Source of the DNA: JBCCQL01 sp039414355
Lineage (GTDB): Bacteria; Planctomycetota; Planctomycetia; Pirellulales; Lacipirellulaceae
DNA: 64,000 bases
Direction of reading: 5' to 3'
Assembly (NCBI GenBank): GCA_039414355.1
Contig: JBCDJN010000006.1
Span: 30,277 to 94,276 of the forward strand
Shown: in pieces, positions 33,988 to 43,229 of the stretch
Numbering within the stretch: position 1 is the stretch's first letter
How the letters are laid out: each line of letters opens with the position of its first letter
The notes under the pieces: generated by a model
What the model saw: only the letters and a program-made list of their open reading frames with translations
Database searches by the model: none
Told to the model about the DNA's origin: nothing
Translations under genes and position numbers: made by a program

Positions 33988-34860
33988 ATGACTATCCCGC
34001 AGCGAATTCATCGAGCCTTTACACTGGTTGAACTCCTCGTAGTCATTGCCATCATCGGCATCCTAATTTCGCTGTTGCTGCCGGCGGTGCAATCGGCGCG
34101 GGAGGCCGCACGACGGACTATGTGCCTCAACAACATCACGCAAATCGTGTTGGCTACGCACAACTACGAGTTCACCTACGAGCATCTACCACCAGGAGTC
34201 GTCGAACCAGAGGGCCCAGTCCGCAGCGAAGCCAGCGGTCAGCACCTAAGCTGGGTCTACCAGCTGCTTCCGTATCTGGAGGAGAGAGCAATCTACAAGC
34301 ATATTGACGCCGAGGCAGGCGCGTACACCCCGGATAACTCGGAGGCGCGAACAGCGGTGATCAGTGTGTTCGTCTGCCCCTCTTTCCCGGGTGATGATCT
34401 GAACGACGACGAGACAGCTGCCATTAGCAACTACGCCGGCTGCCATCACGACTCGGAGGCTCCGATCGACGGCGATAACAACGGGCTGCTATTCTTGAAC
34501 AGCAAGGTGCGGTATGACGACATCTTCGACGGAAGCACCCACACCATCTTGATTGGTGAGATGTTCCCCAGCCCAAACACACTGGGATGGCTGTCGGGCA
34601 CCCGAGCGACACTCCGGAACACCAGCGCGTTCGAAGAATACGCCCAGCGGGTCGAAGACCTGTGGCCCCGACTTACGCAGGGCAAAGTCCCGGCGCCGAT
34701 GGGACCACTTGACGTTGGCGGATTCGGCAGCTCCCATCCGGGTGGCGCCCAGTTTGGATTCGCCGATGGCTCCTGCCGCTTCCTCACGGACTCGACAGAC
34801 CAGGAGCTGTTCCAGCAGCTAGGTCATCGTGCGGATGGGAAGATCAATCAGAACCATTAG
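33988..34860 (+). CDS. DUF1559 pseudopilin-like protein at the end of the GspF operon
   Basis: From ATG 33988, with GGAG about ten bases upstream, the product is 290 residues: AFTLVELLVVIAIIGILISL, AREAARRTMCLNNITQ, and the C-terminal H-X9-DG element (HPGGAQFGFADGSCRF). Its position directly behind three GspF-like and three pseudopilin-like genes is informative: it suggests DUF1559 proteins are substrates or major subunits of a type II secretion-like machine. That link is inference from gene order. Confidence 0.9.
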   Translation: MTIPQRIHRAFTLVELLVVIAIIGILISLLLPAVQSAREAARRTMCLNNITQIVLATHNYEFTYEHLPPGVVEPEGPVRSEASGQHLSWVYQLLPYLEERAIYKHIDAEAGAYTPDNSEARTAVISVFVCPSFPGDDLNDDETAAISNYAGCHHDSEAPIDGDNNGLLFLNSKVRYDDIFDGSTHTILIGEMFPSPNTLGWLSGTRATLRNTSAFEEYAQRVEDLWPRLTQGKVPAPMGPLDVGGFGSSHPGGAQFGFADGSCRFLTDSTDQELFQQLGHRADGKINQNH

Positions 34861-34993
34861 AAATGAGTCTCGCCCGCACTTCTTGCCTTGCGATAGCGTA
34901 GGTCGAGACGGCTCGATGGCGGATGCGTAATCGGCTAGGCTCACAACGGACTGAGTCCCTCGACTGACCAGCCGCCCCGAGCCGAGAAGCGTA

Positions 34994-35638
34994 TTGCTAA
35001 CCGAGTTCCTGCGAAGCCTTATTACCGATGGTCGGGTGCGAGTTGCGGCGCCGGCCAATCTCTCACTCGGACCGTGGGACGAGACTGCAGCTCTCTTGCG
35101 TCAGGTCGAGCGTGAGCAGCGTGGGGCCCTTCCAGGACCACCCCCACGATTCGAAGAAGCGGCAGCCACCTGGGCGGCCGCCTCCGTCTGGACAGCGGCC
35201 TCGCTTGTTGTGCACCGGGACGCCGTGACGACAGCAATCGACTCGTTCGTTAACGAGCAATCGCCGGACCGTGCCGACGCGGCGGCGCATTACGCCGTCG
35301 ATCTCACGATGCGTTTCTTGCCGGACCTGATAACGCTTGCGAAGTCGGCCTCTATCGATGATCCTCTAGTCGCACGGCTTAAGGCGTGGGCTGTGGAGTG
35401 GCCGCTGTCGTCGGTTGGCGTCGAGAGTGTCGGCGAAGTTGACGCAACGCCGCTCCGAGATTCGCCGACGCTGTTGCGTCTGTATGCCGACCGAGTGATT
35501 GCTGCCGGTGACCGCTCACGGCTCGGCGACGAAGCGATCGATGAAGCGATCCGCGCTGCTCTGGGCGACGAGCCCGAGCTGTGCCCCACGCTGGCAAAAG
35601 AACTCTGCACCAACCGCGCCGACGGCGCCTCCCCATGA
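34994..35638 (+). CDS. bpX-type accessory protein of a MoxR system
   Basis: A TTG start at 34994 with GAGAAG upstream gives 214 residues, all alpha-helical with no signal or membrane segment. The opening LTEFLRSLITDGRVRVAAP and the segment RFEEAAATWAAASVWTAASL resemble the bpX-type helical domains that precede MoxR in MoxR-vWA-beta-propeller ternary systems, but I cannot name the subfamily. The stop overlaps the MoxR start by four bases, so the two products are made together. It begins the 8-kb overlapping operon; the 133 bases upstream show no clear promoter. Confidence 0.62.
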   Translation: MLTEFLRSLITDGRVRVAAPANLSLGPWDETAALLRQVEREQRGALPGPPPRFEEAAATWAAASVWTAASLVVHRDAVTTAIDSFVNEQSPDRADAAAHYAVDLTMRFLPDLITLAKSASIDDPLVARLKAWAVEWPLSSVGVESVGEVDATPLRDSPTLLRLYADRVIAAGDRSRLGDEAIDEAIRAALGDEPELCPTLAKELCTNRADGASP

Positions 35639-36804
35639 CCGCCCCACCCGCCGGCGACCCCCAAGAGCTGGCCGCCCAACGGCTTGGCCACGAGCTGAGG
35701 TCCGAGGTCCTTGAGCCGCTCAAGCAGAGCTTCGTGGGCAAGGACGAGATCATCGACCTGTTTGGCTTGTGCCTGGTGGCCCGGGAGAACCTCTTCATGC
35801 TCGGCCCGCCCGGCACGGCGAAGAGTGCACTGGTGCAGGCGATGGCGGGCCGGATCCGCGGGCGGGTGTTCGATTACCTGCTGACGCGTTTCACCGAGCC
35901 GAACGAGATCTTCGGCCCGTTCGACATCCGCAAACTCCGCGACGGCGAGCTTGAGACCAACACCACGGGCATGCTGCCCGAGGCGGACTTCATCTTTCTG
36001 GACGAGCTGCTAAACGCCAACAGCGCCATCCTCAACAGCCTGCTGCTGGTCTTGAACGAGCGGGTCTTCCGCCGCGGACGAGAGACGCGGGCGTTGCCGA
36101 CGCTGATGGCGGTGGGCGCGAGCAACTACCTGCCGGAGGACGAGGCACTCGGGGCGTTGTTCGACCGGTTCCTGATCCGCGTCAACTGCACCAACGTGCC
36201 CGATGAGGGCCTCGCCGAAGTTCTTACCGCGGGCTGGAAGCTCGACGCGGCGGACCCATCGGCGGACACCAGTATCACGGCGGACGAGCTGCGGGCGTTG
36301 CAGCGGCTCGCTCCTCGCGTTGGCCTCGAAGCGGTTCGCCCCAAGTACGCCGAGCTCGTGGTGCGACTCCGCAACGCTGGCGTGCGGGTTTCTGATCGCC
36401 GCGCGGTGAAGCTCCAGCGGTTGGTCGCAGCTAGCGCCCTGCTTTGCGGGCGGATGTCGGCGAACCTGACCGACCTGTGGGTGCTCCGGTACATCTGGGA
36501 CACCGACGACGAGCAGGAGCTGCTGGCCTCGCTCGTGACGCAGACGCTGGAAGCAGCCGACGAAGAGGAGCGGGCGTCGGGGCATCCCCGCTCGTTGGTT
36601 TCCGAAGCGCCCGACCCCGAGCAGCTCGCCGAGGACTTCGCGAAGGCGGAGGCATTGCTTGCGAGCGACGACGCCGGCGATCGCAGCGTGCTCCGCGATC
36701 GGTTGACGATGCTCACGGCTCGGTGCCAGTGGATTGTCGATCCGCAGCAGCGGACATTCCTCGAAGAGAAGGCGAATCAGTTGTGGCGCAGCCTGGGCGA
36801 GTAG
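35635..36804 (+). CDS. MoxR/RavA-type AAA+ ATPase of the beta-propeller system
   Basis: From ATG 35635 the product is 389 residues: Walker A FMLGPPGTAKSALVQAMAGR, Walker B FIFLDELLNANSAILNSLLL, sensor 1 LMAVGASNYLPEDEALGALF with Arg finger region DRFLIRV, and a C-terminal lid (VRVSDRRAVKLQRLVAASAL). It is closer to RavA than to the MoxR at 18285. In MoxR-vWA-beta-propeller systems this ATPase is thought to power remodelling or activation in response to invasive elements. It is embedded between bpX-type genes with overlaps on both sides. Confidence 0.92.
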   Translation: MTAPPAGDPQELAAQRLGHELRSEVLEPLKQSFVGKDEIIDLFGLCLVARENLFMLGPPGTAKSALVQAMAGRIRGRVFDYLLTRFTEPNEIFGPFDIRKLRDGELETNTTGMLPEADFIFLDELLNANSAILNSLLLVLNERVFRRGRETRALPTLMAVGASNYLPEDEALGALFDRFLIRVNCTNVPDEGLAEVLTAGWKLDAADPSADTSITADELRALQRLAPRVGLEAVRPKYAELVVRLRNAGVRVSDRRAVKLQRLVAASALLCGRMSANLTDLWVLRYIWDTDDEQELLASLVTQTLEAADEEERASGHPRSLVSEAPDPEQLAEDFAKAEALLASDDAGDRSVLRDRLTMLTARCQWIVDPQQRTFLEEKANQLWRSLGE

Positions 36805-37547
36805 ACGCCACCGGGGCCAGCTCGCACGCGGCTTGGTACGCCGTGCTGCCGGCGAAGGGTTTGGCCGCTGCGGGTCCGCTCCGCAACATCCGCGGTATCG
36901 AAATCCTCGCCATCGAGGACGGCGCCGTTTGGCTTCGCGGCCCGCGGTGGGAAGACTCTATCCATCGGCACTTGCAGGCGGTGCTTGGCTGCCAGGTCTT
37001 CCTGCCGCTTGGCGATCGGCAACTCGTGCCGCTCGGCAAATCGGTTCCTTACGGCTACGAGCCAGCTGGAGACTGGAGACCGCTGCGCGAGTGGCTCACT
37101 CTCACGCCGCCCGCCAAACGATTTGCGGTTCGGGAGCCCGGGCAGGCTCTGATCTCGCTTGTTCGTTCGCCGCGTTGTGAGCCGGCAAACTTGGTCGTAG
37201 TCGAACGCGAGGCGTGGCTCGTCTACGCGGCGACGGCCCCTCAGGTACGTCTGGACCGGTTGGTGTTCGCCTCGAGCGGCGACCACGCCGTGGTAACAGG
37301 TCGCCTGCTACCGCCGCTCAGGGGTGAGTACTACTGGGTGCGCAGCGGTATCGCGGCGCCGGTCGGCTTCACCTGGTCGCCCGCCGTGGCAGCGCCGGTT
37401 CTGCGTCGGGCGTTTCAGTTAGATGCAGGCGACGTGCTGCTGATCACCCTCGTCCGCGGCCACTGTCTGATCCGCGGCGATCAATTCGTCGGCGCGTCAC
37501 ACTCGGCCGCCCGACTGACGCGGGAGGCGGGCCGTGTCCAACCGTGA
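36783..37547 (+). CDS. bpX-type protein of the MoxR-propeller operon
   Basis: A GTG at 36783 (AAGG about ten bases upstream) gives 254 residues and overlaps MoxR by 22 bases. The product is beta-rich and without a signal: GIEILAIEDGAVWLRGPRWE, YGYEPAGDWRPLREWLTLTP, PANLVVVEREAWLVYAATAP, VVTGRLLPPLRGEYYWVRSG. This resembles a bpX domain of MoxR-vWA-beta-propeller ternary systems, presumably an adaptor between ATPase and propeller proteins; the exact subtype is not assigned. The stop lies 14 bases inside the next gene. Confidence 0.6.
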   Translation: MAQPGRVDATGASSHAAWYAVLPAKGLAAAGPLRNIRGIEILAIEDGAVWLRGPRWEDSIHRHLQAVLGCQVFLPLGDRQLVPLGKSVPYGYEPAGDWRPLREWLTLTPPAKRFAVREPGQALISLVRSPRCEPANLVVVEREAWLVYAATAPQVRLDRLVFASSGDHAVVTGRLLPPLRGEYYWVRSGIAAPVGFTWSPAVAAPVLRRAFQLDAGDVLLITLVRGHCLIRGDQFVGASHSAARLTREAGRVQP

Positions 37548-40320
37548 GTCCCTGATCCGCGGGTACTTTCGCCCGCCCGACGACGGGTTCTGGCTGTGGC
37601 AGGACGAGGGAGAGGCTGTCGGCTGGTCGGACGGCAAGCTCATCGCGTTTGCCCAAGAGCTGACCTTCGTCCTCAAGCAGCTGGCGCCGAACGGCCTGCC
37701 GCGGTTCGGTGCGCTGCTGCTCCTGTTGGCGTCGACGCGGAAGAACTGGGCGGTCGACGGCAGCGAGGCCCGCGCGCTCTCGGCGCTCTTGGCGACGACG
37801 GCCGCGACGGGAGCGGATCCATCGCCGCAAACCGAGACCGACCACTCGAGGCTCAACTTCCTCAAACGTGTCCTCGCGGGGCTTCACTGCGTGCGTGCCC
37901 TCGACCGGTCGCTACGCGAGTCTCTCGAAGCGAAGGCCGCACTCGCCGCGATGGTCTTTGAAGGGATCGAACCGGCGGTCGCACCGGGCGACGCCCCGGC
38001 CGTTGCCGACGCTGTCCGCGACGGGCTCACCGCGCTGCTTGCCGGGCCGGATGACGCGGTCTCACGCGGTTACGGCGCGGCGTTCCTCTTGAAGGACCTC
38101 GCCGACTTAGCAGACGGCCTCGATCGCCAGTCCCCCGAGGCGGTTCGGCTGCGCATGGAGACGGGTCTTGACGCCGTGCCGGCGGCCGCCCCCATCGACG
38201 CGCCCGAGGATCCGCTGCCGGTCCGACAGGCGGCCAGGGCGGTGTGCAACGAGCTGCTCGATTCGCCGGAACACGCCGGCATGGCGCGGGCGGCGATGCG
38301 GCTGCTGGCCGGCACGGCGTTGCCGCGGAAGTTGTCGCACGCCGCAGAGCAGGAAATCGGCGGCTATTCCGACCTGGCCAACCGCGGCGATCCCGACCGG
38401 CTGCTGCTGAGCGAACTCGCCCAAGACGGCCTGACACTGGCGGTCCGCGTGGCGATGAACGAGGCGATGTACCTCCACCGCGAGACCCCGCCCAGCACGC
38501 CGCGGATGCGTCGCGAGCTGCTCATCGACTCGGGCGTGCACGCCTGGGGGGTGCCTCGCGTGCTGGCGGCATCGGCGGCGCTGGCGCTGGCCGCCAACAC
38601 GCCCGATGGCGCCGGCTTCCGCGCCTGGCGAGGCAGCGGGGTCAGCTTGAAGGAAGTCGATCTGCTCTCCACCGCCGGCGTCGTCGATCACCTTGGCGCC
38701 CTCGAGGCCGACCCGCACCTCGCCGACGCGTTGCCAGAGTTCGCATCCCTCCTAGAGCAGGCCGAAGATGCCGTTGAGGCCGTCGTCATCATGCCCGCCG
38801 ACGCCCTTGCCGAGCCCGCGGTCGCTCAGGCCCTGCGTGGCTTGTGCTGTGAACGCTTGTACGTGGCCACGGTCGATCGCCATGGCGAGTTCCGGCTGTG
38901 CGAGCGCGGGGCTCGCGGCGAGAAGTTGATCCGACGAGTCCAGCTCTCGCCAGACGATCTAGCGCCCGCCGCCACCCCGCTGCAGGACACGGCCGATCTG
39001 GATCGCTTGCCGGCCATCTTCCGCGTGGATCGCTTTCCGCTCCGGCTCTCCGACCCGCTTGCCCCCAAGGCGTGCTGGCCGGTCGGCAGGTGGGGCGTGC
39101 TGTCGATCACTGGCGATGGGCGGCTGCTGCGTTGGACCGACCCGAAACGCGGCGCCCTGCAGCTAACGGACCGCCTGCCGAAGGGCCGGCTGTTCTGGGC
39201 GTCGACCGAGGTTGCTCATGGGACCACCAGCTTCGTCTACGGCTCGCCCCACAGTCTGGTGCTCTACCGCGTGAATATCCCGCGGCGTGACGTCGAAGCG
39301 GTGCAACTGCTGTGCGGCGAGTGCACGGCGGTCGCCTTCCACGGCGGCGTGTTGCTGGGCATCAATCGCTCGTCGGTGGCCTCGATCGATCCTCACACCG
39401 GAGAAGTCGGCCAACGTTTGGCTATCGAGCGCGACCTCCGGTGGTCCGGTGGACGGTACTTTCGGACACCGTGGGGCCAAGACTGGCGCGCGTTGTCATT
39501 CGACGGAGTTGCTCCCACACTTGAACCTTTGCCGAAGTTCGGATCGCTCGCCGATCCTGTCGCACATGTTTGGGAAGCGGTTGGATTCAGCGAGCCAATC
39601 GCACTGACGCGTGGCGGCCGGCTCGTCGTGAGCCGCGCCGACGAGAGCAAGGCGCCATCGAGTCAACGCAGGATGAGCGAGTGCGTGGTCGAAGAGATCA
39701 GCCACGACGGGCTCCACCTTCTCATCGCCGGCCAGCTTAGGAATCACACGAACCATACGAGCCGGCTGCGGCTGACGCTGGGCGACGAGCCAAGCACCGC
39801 TCAAGCCAGTCAGCAGTCGATGGACCCACGGCTGTTGGCGTCGGCGCGGCCGATTGGCCTAAGGAAGCGGTTTCTGTCAATCGGTGTTAGCGAAGCGGGC
39901 GAACTCACGCTGCGGGCCGCCAAGAGCAGTGTGGCCCTGGAGAACCAACACGGCCGTGGAATTCTCAGGCAGCGACCACGCAACCTAGCCCTCCGTGCCG
40001 AGCGGGAGTTCCAGCCCGTCGATGTCGACGGCGGATACCGTTATCGCTTGATGGTGGCGACTTGGCCGAGCGGCGATCGCGCGGTCCTCGACTCTCGCGG
40101 CCTGCTGCACCTTCAGCCCGCGTCGCCGGACGCCCTTGAAGCCACGCTGGTGCTCGCCGAGGGTGAGCTCACCGGCTGGCTGAGCGACGGCATGGTGTTC
40201 GGCAAGGAGTACTTCTGGCCGGAGTGGCGCGATCGCTTGCCGAAGAACACCGACCGCACGCGGTCCTCGCGTTGGACGACCATCGCCAAGTTCGTGGAGA
40301 GCCTGCGTGCCGCCGATTGA
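37534..40320 (+). CDS. Large bpX plus beta-propeller protein 1
   Basis: A GTG at 37534 preceded by GGGAGGCGG gives 928 residues. About residues 1-430 are helical (LIAFAQELTFVLKQLAPNGL, MRLLAGTALPRKLSHAAEQE) and should be a bpX domain. From about 490 the protein is beta-rich with WD-like repeats (GRWGVLSITGDGRLLRWTDP, SLVLYRVNIPRRDVEAV, AVAFHGGVLLGINRSSVASI), i.e. a beta-propeller. No vWA MIDAS (DxSxS) is visible. In the ternary systems the propeller is the candidate sensor or scaffold. It overlaps both neighbours by 14 bases. Confidence 0.68.
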   Translation: MSNRESLIRGYFRPPDDGFWLWQDEGEAVGWSDGKLIAFAQELTFVLKQLAPNGLPRFGALLLLLASTRKNWAVDGSEARALSALLATTAATGADPSPQTETDHSRLNFLKRVLAGLHCVRALDRSLRESLEAKAALAAMVFEGIEPAVAPGDAPAVADAVRDGLTALLAGPDDAVSRGYGAAFLLKDLADLADGLDRQSPEAVRLRMETGLDAVPAAAPIDAPEDPLPVRQAARAVCNELLDSPEHAGMARAAMRLLAGTALPRKLSHAAEQEIGGYSDLANRGDPDRLLLSELAQDGLTLAVRVAMNEAMYLHRETPPSTPRMRRELLIDSGVHAWGVPRVLAASAALALAANTPDGAGFRAWRGSGVSLKEVDLLSTAGVVDHLGALEADPHLADALPEFASLLEQAEDAVEAVVIMPADALAEPAVAQALRGLCCERLYVATVDRHGEFRLCERGARGEKLIRRVQLSPDDLAPAATPLQDTADLDRLPAIFRVDRFPLRLSDPLAPKACWPVGRWGVLSITGDGRLLRWTDPKRGALQLTDRLPKGRLFWASTEVAHGTTSFVYGSPHSLVLYRVNIPRRDVEAVQLLCGECTAVAFHGGVLLGINRSSVASIDPHTGEVGQRLAIERDLRWSGGRYFRTPWGQDWRALSFDGVAPTLEPLPKFGSLADPVAHVWEAVGFSEPIALTRGGRLVVSRADESKAPSSQRRMSECVVEEISHDGLHLLIAGQLRNHTNHTSRLRLTLGDEPSTAQASQQSMDPRLLASARPIGLRKRFLSIGVSEAGELTLRAAKSSVALENQHGRGILRQRPRNLALRAEREFQPVDVDGGYRYRLMVATWPSGDRAVLDSRGLLHLQPASPDALEATLVLAEGELTGWLSDGMVFGKEYFWPEWRDRLPKNTDRTRSSRWTTIAKFVESLRAAD

Positions 40321-43138
40321 ACTCAAGCTCCGCCCGCGGCGATCGAAACCGCTCGCCACGGCGGCGTGGTTACTGCCGGGCCACGACGTGCGGGCGTGGC
40401 TCGATGAGATTGCCGCCTGGCCGGGCGACCCACTGGCGATCCGGCTCATCGCGATCCGCGACATCGATGACACCGGAGTCTGTGGCGTGGTGGCGATCCC
40501 CGCCGAGGCCAACTTCGAACCAACCGGCGGCTGCGTCCCGCTCGGACGGATCGGCAACGACCTTTACTTGCCGGTAGACGCCGAGATCGCCCCGGCGATC
40601 AACGGTGAAGAACTCGCCCAGCACCTCGCGGACGGATACCTCTACGCGTGGCTTCCCGGCCGTGGCCTTACGGCCGCCGAGGCGGACGACGTGCTCGGCC
40701 TCGCCGACCTGGTGGCGACGCCGACTGAGGTGAACGAAGACTGGGGGCACGCCGTGCCGGGCGTCGCCTTCCCCAGCCGCTTGATTGAGATCCTGCCCGA
40801 AGAGACGCCGTCGGTAGAGCAGTTGATCAGTGATGGGCGCGACGACATCGGCGACCGCAGCGGCGAAACGCGCGACCTGCCGAAGGCGCCGGGCGAACCC
40901 CTTCCCGGCATCGCCGGCGCCGCAGCGCGGGCGGCCATGGTTGGCGCCGCGTACCCGCTGATGGGGCTCGGCAAAGCGTTGTCGGCACTCGGCAAGATGA
41001 CGCAGGGCGTCGGCAGCGGCTTCGCGGGCTCGGGCGGGGGCCAAGCCGGTGGGGCAGGGCAGGGCGGGGGCGGATCTCTCGGCCTCGGTGGGCTTGCCGA
41101 CTACGCGAGCGACCTCTTGCGGAAGGCGGCTCAATCACTTGAAGCGCAACGCCACCGTGAGGTCGGCCGGCTGCTGCATCTGCTCGACAGCGACCCCGAC
41201 CAGGGGCTGAAGTTCGCCTTGCCCTTCGGCGGCGCCGGCAACGCCCATCGCGGCCGCGCCCTGCCGAGTGGCTCGCTCGGCCGCCGCAACGTCGACTTCT
41301 CGCTCGGCAGCCTCGGCGGTGGCGGGCCGGCCGACTTCTGGGACCTCTCACCCGAATACCAGCAACAGCTCATCACCAAGTACCGGGAACTCGCCGGCCG
41401 CGAGCTGCGTCTCGGCCGCCACCGGCGAGCCGCCTACATCTACGCCGAGCTGCTGGGCGACCTGCGATCGGCCGCCTCGGCGTTGGAACAGGGACGCCAC
41501 TACCGCGAGGCGGCGGTGCTCTACCGCGAGAAGCTCAACAACGCCGTCGCGGCGGCCGAGTGCCTGGAGCGGGGCGAGCTTTGGAGCGAGGCGGTCGAGG
41601 CGTACCGCGATCTCGGCAAGCACGAGAAAGCGGGCGACATGCTAACGCACATTGGCCAAACGGAGGCCGCCGCACAGGAGTACCATCAGGCCGCAGACAG
41701 GCTCCTGGTCCAACAGGACCGACTGGGCGCCGCGCGGGTCTACGATGAGAAGCTCCGAGACGATGCCCTCGCCATCGAGACACTCGACGCCGGCTGGCCG
41801 GACAGCCGCCAGGCGAAAGAGTGCGTCGCTGCCTCCTTCGCCATGCGGGGAGCGCTCGGTCGACACAACGAGTCCGCGGAGCGCGTCGCCGAGCTGTCCG
41901 AGGAAGTGGACCTCATCGGTCGGCACGCCGACATCGCCGAGCTGCTCGCCGGCGTCTTCGGCACGTACCCCGACGCGGCCGTGCAGGATGAATCAGCGAA
42001 ACGCTGCCGGAGCCTTGTTGCGCATCGCCTGCGCGGCGCCAGCACGCCCGAAGCAGAGCGGCTCTTGGCGGTGCTTGGTCGACTGGCGCCGAGCGATCGG
42101 CTGCTGAAGCGCGACAACCGCCGTTTCATCGACAGCCGCCGCGGCGTGCAAGCGACCCGCGTCGCCGCCATCGGCCACCTCGAAAAAGGGAAGCTTCACC
42201 AGGTCGCACGCTTCGAGCTGGGCATGACCCGCACCTGGCGGACTGCGGTGTCGATCGGCGATCTGCTGGTTACGTTCGGTACGAAAGATGGCCGTATCGT
42301 GACTGCGGCCTGCTACCCGGATGGGCGTATTGAACGGAACTCCTCGCCGTGGCCGAGCTCGGTGGTCCGGTCGGACACGCAGATCGTTGCGCTCGCCACG
42401 TTGCCGTCGATGCCGGTCCTTGCCGTCGGTGAAGAGCCTTTACCCTCGATTCACCTCTTCGAAGACGCGAGCCCAACGCTTCGCCGGCTCGCCGCGGGGA
42501 CGCCGCGCGGGCTAGACATCGCCTACGGCGCCGCGGCGGGCAAGACGGGTCACACCTGGGCGCTTGACTATCGAGACGACCCCGTGCTCGTCTGCGTCGA
42601 CTCCAGCGGAAACGTCATCTCCACGCAATCGCTTATCGACGCCGGCAACGCGTACTGGGACAGCGTTTCGATTCCCGTGCCGATGCATGCCACCGCCGAC
42701 CGTGTGGTGCTAGGCGTCGGTCGCCACCTGATCGGCGTCAAGAGCAGCGAAGTCGAGGTGCTTGAAGAGCTGCCGCAGAACATCACTTCGCTCACCGGCG
42801 GCGGGCCCTACGCCGCGCCGGTTCTCGCTACCAGCATGGAACTGGGCGTTGCCCTGATCCGGTTAGGCGCCGAGGGCTACATGCAAGTCATCGCCCCCGA
42901 GATGCAGCAACCGGCGGCGCTGCTGAACCTTGGGGGTTTTCTGGTGGTTGCTGACGAGAACCGCGTGCAGGCGTACGAGCTGAAGAGCCTGACTTCGGGC
43001 CGGCAGTCGAAGCAACGGTGTGTTGAAGCCACCCATGACACCGGCGTGCCGATCGCGGTGCTCGCCACCGAACAGACCAACCGCTTCCTGCTGGTATCCG
43101 AACGCGGCGTGGTTACGGTCTACGAGGCGAAGATTTGA
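40307..43138 (+). CDS. Large bpX, helical-repeat and beta-propeller protein 2
   Basis: A GTG at 40307 gives 943 residues in four parts. Residues 1-210 form a bpX-like globular domain (LKLRPRRSKPLATAAWLLPG; WLPGRGLTAAEADDVLGLA). A Gly-rich linker follows (GSGGGQAGGAGQGGGGSLG, about 243-261). TPR-like helical repeats come next (YAELLGDLRSAASALEQGRH, YREAAVLYREKLNNAVAAAE; about 350-600). A C-terminal propeller-like region (GDLLVTFGTKDGRIVTAACY, VVADENRVQAYELKSL, FLLVSERGVVTVYEAKI) ends the protein. It is the last gene of the overlapping MoxR operon, 91 bases before the HEAT-repeat gene of the retron unit. Role unknown. Confidence 0.68.
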   Translation: MPPIELKLRPRRSKPLATAAWLLPGHDVRAWLDEIAAWPGDPLAIRLIAIRDIDDTGVCGVVAIPAEANFEPTGGCVPLGRIGNDLYLPVDAEIAPAINGEELAQHLADGYLYAWLPGRGLTAAEADDVLGLADLVATPTEVNEDWGHAVPGVAFPSRLIEILPEETPSVEQLISDGRDDIGDRSGETRDLPKAPGEPLPGIAGAAARAAMVGAAYPLMGLGKALSALGKMTQGVGSGFAGSGGGQAGGAGQGGGGSLGLGGLADYASDLLRKAAQSLEAQRHREVGRLLHLLDSDPDQGLKFALPFGGAGNAHRGRALPSGSLGRRNVDFSLGSLGGGGPADFWDLSPEYQQQLITKYRELAGRELRLGRHRRAAYIYAELLGDLRSAASALEQGRHYREAAVLYREKLNNAVAAAECLERGELWSEAVEAYRDLGKHEKAGDMLTHIGQTEAAAQEYHQAADRLLVQQDRLGAARVYDEKLRDDALAIETLDAGWPDSRQAKECVAASFAMRGALGRHNESAERVAELSEEVDLIGRHADIAELLAGVFGTYPDAAVQDESAKRCRSLVAHRLRGASTPEAERLLAVLGRLAPSDRLLKRDNRRFIDSRRGVQATRVAAIGHLEKGKLHQVARFELGMTRTWRTAVSIGDLLVTFGTKDGRIVTAACYPDGRIERNSSPWPSSVVRSDTQIVALATLPSMPVLAVGEEPLPSIHLFEDASPTLRRLAAGTPRGLDIAYGAAAGKTGHTWALDYRDDPVLVCVDSSGNVISTQSLIDAGNAYWDSVSIPVPMHATADRVVLGVGRHLIGVKSSEVEVLEELPQNITSLTGGGPYAAPVLATSMELGVALIRLGAEGYMQVIAPEMQQPAALLNLGGFLVVADENRVQAYELKSLTSGRQSKQRCVEATHDTGVPIAVLATEQTNRFLLVSERGVVTVYEAKI

Positions 43139-43229
43139 CACCCGCGAACCAATCGGCCTATCTTCATCCCACACGCAACAGCGACTGGGGTACCGCCCGC
43201 TCAGCGGCCAACGGAAGGCGTGCCTGTTC

